Below are positions 46,901-58,900 of a DNA stretch of 64,000 nt, one piece after another. Source of the stretch: Lutraria lutraria (taxonomy: Eukaryota; Mollusca; Bivalvia; Venerida; Mactridae); contig OZ026847.1 of the NCBI GenBank assembly GCA_964023205.1, forward strand, positions 4,834,819 through 4,898,818. Direction: 5' to 3'. The position numbers were made by a program, and so were the translations under genes. Under the pieces are notes generated by a model that did no database searches, was not told where the DNA came from, and saw nothing but the letters and a program-made list of their open reading frames with translations. How positions within the stretch are numbered: position 1 is the stretch's first letter; every line of letters starts with the position of its first letter.

Positions 46901-49900
46901 ACTGTCATCCTGTTTGACTTGTAATATTTATATAATACTATTGACTTGTTTGTTCCTTTCAGATCAGAGAGGGTCTTAAGTTCTTAACATCGAGGGTTTA
47001 GTGTATCAAAAAGTGTATTTGAATTTTGTTATGATAATTGGTATATATGTACCTGTTGTTCTGTTCTGCATCGACTTTATTAACTGAAACAAATGAAAAA
47101 AATAGCTGTAAGACATGTTTTATTGACATATTAACATTTCACCCTAATGCACAATTCGTACTTTACATGTTGTTTAGAAATGGATTTCTGGTAAAAAAAA
47201 CACATCGGTAGTAGTACATATATCTGTAATTACAAACTCCACAAGACCGACCCAGATAAGTTACATGTCCAATAGATGTAGATGTACCAGTTTTGGAAGG
47301 TGATTTCCTCAGAAATCTCCTTCCTATGTCATCGTATTGAAAAAAGCATCCCGGTCGACCTAATAACAACACAGAAAATAGTACCACTGGTTGTATGCGT
47401 ATACATTACAGACTTTGTAGTTTTGATTATCTTTGTATTTTTGTTCATCAAAAGATATAAAGCAAACGTCTATAACCATATCTTTTTCAACCACTTTAGA
47501 TGATACATTCTAGAAGTATATACCACTGAGGAAAACAACATATAGTTTGGAACATTTTCCTTCAGTTATAATACTGAACAGCGAGTAAAAATGGAATGTA
47601 TGTTCTGTTCAGATATCAGTATCCAATATGCTAAGTGCTTAAAAAACGCGACAGTTTTACTGTAATTTGTATATAAGCTTTTGACTGATCCCTTCCAATT
47701 TACTATAATTATCTACATTATTTTCATAACATCAAAACAAGTAAACCATTGGGATGTGAGTTCATTTGTCCTAAATGAAAAACGTACAACATTGCTATAT
47801 GCAAAAATATCATTATTTTACTAAATGATTGAGACATTTTGAAACATTAAATACCTGCATATAAAATGTAAAAAAGCAAATTGTTTAATTTTCATAAGTA
47901 AAACATGTATCGCAAATGATATTAAAAGTTCCCATAACACAAAGGTGGGGTACACACTATGGCCACCAGCAATGAAAATACGTACTTAAACAAACATTAT
48001 TCTGAACAATATTTAGGCATGGAGATTTTAATCTTGTCCAAAGTTCTTTTTTTTGATTATATAAGACAGCAATGAACCGTTATGATAAAGCAACAAATGA
48101 TTTTAATACAATGTAGTGAAACTGTTTTTGTATTTGTTCTAAAATACTTTCTCTGTTGAAACGTCTGGGTATTGAGTATACAACTAACTACATGGAACGA
48201 CTCTAAAATCTGGCAAGCATACATTTTGTTCCAGAGATATCAAAATGTTACGTAGCAAACACACAGAACAGCAAAGCGACGAAGATTTAAACATAGCAAT
48301 GAGAAACTGATATGTATACTCGTACATATATCAGGGTCCGTTCACAAAGCATCTTAAGATTTTCTTTAACTTAAATAGAAATTTTTACGTAAGTGTAAAT
48401 ACTTTTTATGGTAAAAGTTTGTAATCCAGTCATCATAAGTGTGAAAATGAATTATCATTTTCATAATTGGCATCTTTAGAACAAAGATAAAATCATATTA
48501 TTGTGATTTCCTCCTTTATACTAGTACAAAAGAGTTAAGGAAAAGTCGAATTTAAGGGAAAATATAACTTAAGTTAAAAAATTACTTAAGATGTTTATTG
48601 AATACCGACCCAGGTTGTAAATCAGTAGAAACCAATTATTATTTCACATAACATGATGCAAAAGTGAAGCAAGCAAAGGTGTTCTGCCGGATGAAAATAA
48701 GGCGACTAGTAATGGAAGGTCATGCCTAAATGGTACATAGTATGAATAACACAAATTGCATCAAACATGCCAGGCAAATACGATGGTTAAGAAAACTGTA
48801 TGGTAAATTTCAACACAAAATCAATATTTGTATCGCATTCACATACCTGTCTGTGTAAAGTTTTATTTTTAAACCGCAGCTCCATCTGTATACGTATTCA
48901 AAATTATTGATATAATAATCAAAAGAAAAAAAACATGTAAAGAATTTTTAAATAATACATTGTCTACATTCATCTGTAAATGTATAAAGTCTGTCATTTT
49001 TTAGCTTAACTGGTAGGGCGTTAGGTATAAGGTGTTTAAGAGCTGATTAATGGTTAAATGCCTATGCATATCAATAATGCTGTCAGACTTTTGAATCAAT
49101 AATTTCATTAAATTACCTGATCACAATTAATGTACTGGGAACATTTCAAGACAAAATATAAAATTTGGAGACCGATCTCATGTGTTATAACCTCTTGACC
49201 TAGGCATAGCACATGTTCGCTGTGACGATATGTTTGAGGCATTACGTATTTGACCGTTCGACCTAAACCACTGATACATTTATGCAGAGATTTTGGCGGC
49301 AGCTACTTGGTGAGAAGTTAAGTACTGGTACAGAATCCATAAGACTCTACGCTGGTATAATGCTTGAAATACCCATTGAAAAAAATAAGTTCAAACATAA
49401 AAAACAACTTTCACTGTAACAGTATTGTGATACAGACAGCTTGACACTTGCATATCAGTTGTAACTTATGTACTTGGTAAAACCCAACCGGTTGATATTA
49501 AAGACAGTCGAAACTCAAAAAAAATGTCCGGGTTTTCTGGTAGTGCTGATATGCACCACGGAAAGTTAAATTTGGTAGTTCAGCAAATAAAAAAGACATA
49601 TTGTATAAAGCATAGTAGTTACCATTTGTTCTGCATGGGTGAATGCAAATCAAGACCAGTAATCCTAACAATGGAACACCAGTAAATACATATAAACATA
49701 TGTCTTTTATTGTAATTTCACATCTGGGGATCGCATCTTTTTCAACTGGAAAAATAAGAATTGATGTAAATTTAGATTAATGCAGAGGATGCACATGTCT
49801 TGTATATGTATGTGTGACATAAACACAGCAATGGACACTCATTAAATTAGATGTGCAAAACATAAAACACATAACAGCACAACATAATAAAACTGTAATT

Positions 49901-52900
49901 GAACAATTATGTGACATAATCTGTCTTCTTGACAAAATCGTCGATTTTCATTTCTTTGATTTTTTATCGACGAATTCTTGTGAATACAGAAAATAATGTA
50001 AGCATTTCTACGAACAATACATAGTAATATTCAAATACAGGGTATTAAAGAAAAATATCAAAAATCAAACTTACGACATGATATCGGGAATGTCAGTTTA
50101 GTATCCATTATTAATTCATGGACAAGGATCAAAACAAGTTAATTGCTATTAACTTAGTTAAAATAAGCACATCTTATGGTGTTATAACACGAATTAACGA
50201 ATCATCATGCCACAACTTGTGGATAATAATCAATATCTTTCGATGACCTCGACACAACATTCGACATCGATTTTTCGATATCATCAAGTAACAGTTTTGT
50301 CAGAGAACATCGATCTCATTTATAGAGCTTGAGAGTTCTTGAAAGTAAATGCATATCTGATGCCTCAGTTATTTGTCATCCTTTATCAAAATGTGTTATT
50401 CATAGTGTATTATACATGTTATTAGTGATACAATGTACATGCAAGGCGGCGGTCGTAGTCCAGTGGTTTGTGCGCTGGACTTATAGTCGGTTAGAATCCT
50501 GGTCGTGGCAGTTCATACCATTCCACGAAAATATGACAAAAAGTGTCGATTTTCATCCACAAGTTGTCGGTTTCATTGGGAAGGGTAAGTTAGTACTGGT
50601 TAGAATACAGCCTATGACAAGTAGTTAGGTTAGTATGCAACTGATTTTTTTTCTAAAAATGCCTTAAACACAGATCAATAAATAAATTATATAATGCCTG
50701 TACTGCAAATATACATTTTATCATCTACAAAAAGCTTTGAATTTGTAAAGACACATACATGTCATTAATATTGTGTCAATGGAATTTAATTCAACACTAC
50801 GCATACCGATTAACCATTTAAAAGTCTATAAAATTCTGTACTTTTGAAAACTTACAACGTTTTGTCAGATAGATTGCTATGCCAACGAAGACCGCACCAA
50901 CAACAGGAATGTGTCCTAAATATAACATCCACGCATATGTATGTCCTGAAGTGAAAAATAGTAAAATCTAAGATGATTGTGATTTGAACGTGACAATGAT
51001 TCTATACCGTTTAAGATTAAAGGTTGTTTGAGATTCTGTGTGGTTTAGATGTTTTAGTTGTTTGACATTTGGTGTGTGTTGATATTTGAAGTGATTTAAC
51101 ATGATTATGGAGGTCACATATTAAGGATTTGTTCATTATGAGTTAGTTGCGACTTGGTGGACATAAGAGATTTTTAGACTATATTGTATTTTTAATTTTT
51201 TATGGCTTGGAGTAGTTGGTGCATTCCACTTGCTTGAGATTTGTATGTTAGTGTGATGTGACGCTCTGTGTGAAACATTCGCTCTGTTTTTGAAAATCTG
51301 TGAGGATGTTATCAATATATTAATAAGTGGAAATGACTGGTGTTGTTTGGGATTAGGAGTTAGCTGAGAAATAAATTACCTGGTTTGGTTAATGAAAATG
51401 TCCCTTGGAAAATCATATGAAATGAAAATAGCAATGTATGTATTATAATTATATTCTGTGGTTTACTTGTGGGAACTACAATGTACTTAATTAATCAAGT
51501 TTACAAGATGAACCTTCAAAACTATTGATAGAATATTAATTTTAAATTCCACAGACTATAACTGTTCCGCAATAAAAGAAATAGTGTCCTATCTCAATAT
51601 GATATTATCATACGGAATAACACAAAAAATGTATATCAAACCTTCCTGTGTTCTGTTGTAGTAGATACAAAAATGGAATAAGGATATTGCAACCGTTTGT
51701 CCAAGCAATACAATGACAATAGCAATAACAACATACACAACCACATCATTGTCAGATGTACCGTCCGGTGGCGAGCCATGTTCACCATTACCATCATCAT
51801 CATCATCAACGACATCAGCTAAATTGATAAAATTATGCATGCTTCTGTGAATAACAATATACATTAAAAAACTCGAATATAAGCCTGTGATCAAAGGCCA
51901 CCATTGAGAAAGATAAACTGTGACCTTTATTGACAGGTAGCCTGTAATAATTTTGTTATAAATACCCATATGTTTTTAAAAGGAGAGCCTTTATTCACCA
52001 TTTGTTCGGAGGTGGCCGTTAATACTGGCGTTACTTTACTTGTACTTTAAAGAGGATACTTGTTTAGTGAAAATACTTATCACTCGATCAGTAACTGTTG
52101 GAAATTTTCCGTATGTATCGTTTTAGCCATACGCACAATATTGAAAAATTCCTGCGTATCACAATTGAAGGGGTCCATGCAAAACCATGCCTAACTACAC
52201 TTTTGGTCAAAATTGAGTTAGAACCTTTTTTACATAAAATAGACCATTTCCCACCTGATTAACTCCCCTCTGGCCATGTATTCTCCTGTTTTCGTGTTAA
52301 AAATGGTATTTTGTCAATACAAGATTGAACATAACTCATTATATTGGACTTAGGTCATTTCTTGCACAAAGATACATCTGATGTTGTGAAAACCGTTTGC
52401 ATGCACGACTTACCAAGTTATCTTTTTTCGCACTTTTGAGCAAAAATTGGTCAGATTTAAAGCTATAATATATCATTTATGTTTAATTTAATGTTTATTT
52501 TACATATTTTTCTTATATTTTGCACAAGAAACAGCACAAAGGGATTTAAAATCGCAAAACATGTGTTTTTTGTATGATGGAGATAGGTCTTTTCTTGCAT
52601 AAACAGATTTTCTATGACCTTTAGCATCGATATTTCTAAAAATCTATATTACATATTGTCATTCCATTGTAATAGATAGAAACTGCTTGAAAGCAAGATA
52701 TCATAATGTTTTTTTTAATGGATAAGTGCTAACTACCTACTCAACACAAAAATACATGATGATTAAACATGCCTTAAATGGAAACCCCGACTTCATTTTA
52801 TTGACTTAGGACCTTTCTTGCATAACATTTTGTAATGAAAAACTGACTTTTTGCTGTAACAATAGTATAAATACTGCAAAATACGGGAAACTTTGTAAAA

Positions 52901-55900
52901 ACACTGCTTAAATAGATATCAATCTCTTGTAACATTATCTTTTAATATTAAACACTTTTCTAAAATTTTACAAAAATGCGTTTTCCCAACATTTTTGCGG
53001 AATGTAGTTAGGTATGATTTTGCATGCACCTCCTCATTTCAAGGTCACATCGATTTGACTATAAATCAATGTACACTTTCTGATCTTTTTAACTCATAAC
53101 TATGTTCAGAAGTTACATCGTCAAACAATGGTGGCCAGTCTATATCTTCGTGTGTTCGCCACCAAAAGTCGAAGCACGACGACACGAGCCCACGATAAAT
53201 TGCTCATTTATCGTTTCTTCGCCTTCTACCTTAGAGAAGACACGAAATAGGCGAAATAACGATATTTTGATAGATGAACTAACGAAATCCTCTATGTCCG
53301 TGAAGTTGGCAGCCCAGCAGCCTAGCAGCCCAGCAGCGTGAAGTTGGCAGCCCAGCAGCCCAGCAGCCCAGCAGCGTGAAGTTGGCAGCCCAGCAGCCTA
53401 GCAGCCCAGCAGCTTAATATATTTCTACAGTTAAACTGTACAACAAATCATGCAAAAACTTAAAAACGCATGAAGTAATAATATTATGTTGCTGTCATGT
53501 TTTTTGGAAGAAAAAAATACGATTTTTATCGATTTTGTGAATCTGGCAGTGTAGCGGCCGCATAGCGGACTATTATAGTCAAACATATAAAATGCACAAG
53601 AAATCCGGCTAAACACTTACGAATCGATGATATAATTCGATTTTATTCCTTTATCGTTCATTAGATGAGAACTTACACATTTTTTCATTTTTTGTTTGTT
53701 TCTTTTTGTGAAGTTGGCAGCCCAGCAGCGTAACAGCGTAATATATATTTATACAGATAAACTTCACAACAAATCGAGCTAAATACTTCAGAATGCATAA
53801 AATAATGTCAGTCTGTCGTTTAAACATTACTTATTATAATAACTGAAAATATATGATTTTCATTTTTTTTTCAATGTGAAATTAGCCGCTGCTAGCAGCG
53901 TGAAGTTGGCAGCTAGCAGCGTCTAATTTCACGCACAATTTTATTTTGAAAAATTATATATTTTCATTTAATTAACGTTCAAACAATACTGACATTATTT
54001 CAGTCTGTTGTTTGAACGTTAATTAAATGAAAATATATGATTTTTCAAAAAAAAAAATTGTGCGTGAAATTAGACGCTGCTAGCTACCAACTTCACGCTG
54101 CTAGCAGCGGCTAATTCCTCATTGAAAAAAAATGAAAATTATATATTTTCTGTTAATTAATGTTTAAACAACAGACTGACATTATTTTATGCATTTTGAA
54201 GTATTTTTCTTGATTTGTTGTGAAGTTTATCTGTAGAAATATAGATTACGCTGTTACGCTGCTGGGCTGCCAACTTCACGCTGCTAGCAGCGGCTAATTC
54301 CTCATTGAAAAAAAATGAAAATTATATATTTTCTGTTAATTAATGTTTAAACAACAGACTGACATTATTTTATGCATTCTGAAGTATTTTTCTTGATTTG
54401 TTGTGAAGTTTATCTGTAAAAATATAGATTACGCTGTTACGCTGCTGGGCTGCCAACTTCACGCTGCTAGCAGCGGCTAATTCCACATTGAAAAAAAAAT
54501 GAAAATCATATATTTTCAGTTAATTATTGTTTAAACGACAGACTGACATTATTTTATGCATTCTTAAGTAATTAGCTCGATTTGTTGTAAAGTTTATCTG
54601 TATAAATATATATTTCGCTGTTACGCTGCTTGGCTGCCAACTTCACAAAAAGAAACAAAAAAAAATGAAAAAATGTGTAAGTTCTCATCTAATGAACGTT
54701 AAAGGAATAAAATCGAATTATATCATCGATTCGTAAGTGTTTAGCATGATTTCTTGTGCATTTTATATGTTTGACTATAATAGTCCGCTATGCGGCCGCT
54801 ACACTGCCAGATTCACAAAATCGATAAAAATCGTATTTTTTTCTTCCAAAAAACATGACAGCAACATAATGTTATTACTTCATGCGTTTTTAAGTTTTTG
54901 CATGATTTGTTGTACAGTTTAACTGTAGAAATATATTAAGCTGCTGGGCTGCTAGGCTGCTGGGCTGATAACTTCATGCTGCTGGGCTGCTAGGCTGCTG
55001 GGCTGCTAACTTCACGCTGTTGGGCTGCTAGGCTGCTGGGCTGACAACTTCACGCTGCCAGGCTGCTAGGCTGCTGGGCTGCCAACTTCACGCTGCCAGG
55101 CTGCTAGGCTGCTGGGCTGCCAACTTCACGGACATAAATCCTCTCTTGTAAAGAAGACACGACAATAGACTAATGATCGTGTCTTCGTGTCGTCGTGCTT
55201 CCAGTAGACATGCGCAGAAGCATAAATCTGGTCCATCGTGTCATAGTTTTGCAATTCAATCCTATGTGTAATGGTTCTGCGCATGTCTACCGGAAGGCGA
55301 AGACACGACGACACGAAACATTGCACAATATCGTGCGTTCGTGTGTTCGTCCTTCGGGGCGAAGCACGACGCCACGACCATACGAAAATTGGCCAATTGT
55401 CGCGTCTTCGCCTTTCACCTTTCGGGGCGAAGACATGAAATGGCAGAAATCATCCGCCATATAAAACAAAGAACGAAAATAGAAACAGTTGGTTATTTAA
55501 CTTTGTACATATATATGAAGAGAAAATGAAACTACGTGTGATTAAAAATGGAAGCAGAATTTATATATACTTACGCCGACATGTTGCTGTTTCCCAAATG
55601 CCTGTTGCAAGACAGGATATTTGATCGGTTGTTGCAGTATAATTTGTGTTGCATGTCACGTTAGCACGTGCATTGTATGTTGTTACCCCAGCAGTAACCA
55701 ACTGAATTGCTCCATTGTCTATATTTGGGACTCCACAATCTAGACAGATGGAATAGACTTACAGATGAAAATGTTTTATTCTGCAACAATTTTCGTAATA
55801 GAAAATAATTATTTATAGAAATATTGATAAAAAGCATTTACCCTGACTTTAAAGACTAACTGGATTCAAACCAGCGTTACCATGGTGACAGCCATCACTA

Positions 55901-58900
55901 ACACGCACCTGTATCCGCAGAACGTTATACTAGTAATATAAACCTGAAACTTCATTTGACGTACTAAACATAAAGAATTGAAATTGCGTACCGATATAGA
56001 ATGTTTAAGTTAATTTTATTTTATTACGTAGTGTCTGCTATTTACAATTAATTTGTGTATCTTGTATCCCACCTTTTATTGTGCATGTGGCAGATCCCCA
56101 TATGCCCTGATTTGATTTGCATGCGTGCTAAGCAGTAACACTGATTCTAACAGACACATTTGGTGGGTTTAAACCGACGTTTCGATGGTGACAGCCCAGA
56201 CCACCATTGATCTACAGTGTATACTTATGCATTAAGCATTGCCAAAATGTTGTGTATCGATATGGACATATACCGTAGAGTTTTTATTTTGTCATATATA
56301 GTGTTGGTTTTTAATGATTGATTTGCGTATTTGTTGCCCAACCTTTTATTGTGCATTTAGCGGATCCCCAATTGCCCTCCTCCAAACATGAAACTGTGGT
56401 CGCATTTACATCGTAGCCTTGGTTACAACTAACGCTGGCAGTGGAGCCATAAGAAGAATCTCCTGTCAGCGTATAACTTCCATCAGTCAATGCTGGTAGT
56501 GAGCCACAGTCTAAATGTAGTAACAATAACAAACAAATAATAAAACACGCCGTTGTTCATGAGTTGTTCTAACTACAAGCAGTTTTATTGCCAAGAACCA
56601 GTTACTAAACATACAATACCTAAATTGTATTTTCAATCACAAATCAGACTGTTTACTTTTCTTTCATTGTTAATACAAACAATCAATATAAATAAAAGTT
56701 ATGAATGATCGCAAGATGTTTGTATTTTAGAGGTTCTATCTAAGCTAGCATTAAACTATGAAACTACACACAATCTCGTTTTTCACAATCTTTACAGAAT
56801 TAAGGTAACACTTGTTAATGGATGTACAAGTACTCGTATATGCTATAATTAATAAGTGATAATTACACTTTTCCAATTGAGCATGGTGCCAGAATATGAT
56901 GATGTTCCTTTAACATAAATTATAGTATAACGGAACTATGGGCTGTCAACATTTTTTTATTAGAACACTTTTTAAAATAACTTGTTGGTCGCTTTCAATA
57001 TGCAGACGATTTTGAATATATCAATTCAGAATAAAATTGTGAATTTCTATTATTGCCAAGATGCAATTATATACTTGCAAAATACTGTTACTTTACGGTA
57101 ATAAAGTCTGCTAAAAGGGAGACAACCCAATCTGTCCATATTGATTGGTAGAATCAACCAATTGACGATATCAGTAGTCGCTAGTGAAAATTTTACACTA
57201 GTTTACTAAAAGCATGATAAAAGCGACGATAGCCTGTCCAATGATTGGCCGATCAAAATGACCGACATCACCATTAGCCAATCAAATGACCAGGATTACC
57301 CAAACTAGTAATAGACATTATATTATATACCCGCAAACAACTAGAGTAAATTAGTACCCATGACTAAAATTCCTCTAGAAAAAAAACATGTGTCTGACTC
57401 GGGATCTAAATGTACTGAAAACTATGATAAAACAATTCAATACCTATGCACCAAGTCTCTGCCTGTGCCTGGCATGTAACACTGAAAGTAGCGCCAGATT
57501 CTGTGGCTGAAACGAGCGATAAAAAGCATGTATGTTAAAGTACAATATAAAGATCAAATTGCTCTGTTCGTGATCAACATAAATATAATTTACAGAATGT
57601 TTTCAGAGACGAAACGTTGTAACATGGATAAGCATGTGTTGATTTAGATAAATATCTGTACTTAAAGGAAATTTGATTAAAAACGCTTTACATAGTTCAA
57701 ACAATGTATGATGAAGCATTTTTAATAAAAACTTATCTTTTAAGTTTAAAGTAGTCCTCGATAGAGATAAATCTGATGAGAGACCACCGTGGAGCAAAGA
57801 CCGCGTAGCAACACAAAATACTCTTAAGCACAATATAATTGATAAAACGATATGAAACTTGAATCTCTAATAGAAGATGTAACCATATCATATTTGTCTC
57901 ATTCTGCAATGGCTGTGTCGTTTCATTTGAAAATGATGTAATCTGTTTTTCTGAATTTTCGGCATATTCTTACCTGCTAAGGCTATAAAGAAGTATCCCT
58001 CGCTTTCGACTGCAGCATTATCATAAAACGAACTTGTTAAGAAATTACTGTTCAATGTGTCTGTTGTAAGAGACGATTCAGTGTAGAAATTTTCACATTG
58101 CAGCGTTTTCAAATTTGTGTTGGCGGCGTTGTTGAATGCAATACCTTGTTGGCAGTCACTGACGTTATTATACAGGTCAAGGTCAAGAGTATACAAATTT
58201 ATATCGGACGAACACGACTGGACTTCAATTGAGCAACTGCAATTGTTAGATCCTGTAGTCTTACTGGGATAGTTGTCATTTGTGAGGTACACGGGTGTAC
58301 TGGATGACGTTAATGTGCCCGTAGAACATATTGACTTTATTCTTGAACCTGTAAATACATGTATATCCATAGCATGTGTGCATCGGTTTAACGAATCTTC
58401 GCGAAGCTGGAACAACTGATAAAAGTATCGAAACATTCATTTGAAAATATATTGATCGGTTAGAGTAAGCCATTTGTTTTTTCCCCTTATACTCCTGCTT
58501 AATAGGATAGGTTAAAATTAATGTAGAGTTTTAATATCCTCCTATGTCCACCTTTTCATCGTTGGTATGAGATGGAATACTAATACTTATTTCATGTTTA
58601 ATTTGTTTGAAGTGTTTGACACATGCAACCATTATAAACGCTCCAAATTCGTTAACTAAAAAAAATAATTAGATTAGGTAAGAATTTTAAGTGTACAGGT
58701 CAATCTTCTAGTTTGTTTTTCAAGTACAGCTCTCACTAAAACATTGAATTGTTGACCTACTATATTTGTAGTTTGCTGTGACTAGTTCAGAAGTTGTTGC
58801 CTCTGGTTTGCTCATTCTAGTATTTTCAGGGGGAAAAAATATTTATAAATAATAAGTCTAATGGCTATTTCACATGCGGTTTTGTATTTTCCAAGAAATT

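Noticed and set aside
48847..48885. 39-base segment with good acceptor and donor between the third membrane exon and the tail exons
   Set aside because: In the required phase it reads a TAA after five codons. It could be an alternative or poison exon ending the protein after the third membrane segment, but without transcripts it was left out of the model.
53431..54922. Nearly identical 61-residue frames on opposite strands (53431-53616, 54737-54922)
   Set aside because: They are the two mirrored arms of the foldback element. Identity reflects the palindrome, not a gene family.
42470..55450. CRISPR-like or prokaryotic system in the repeat arrays
   Set aside because: Units are tandem or palindromic without regular unique spacers, and the surrounding genes are clearly animal with introns.
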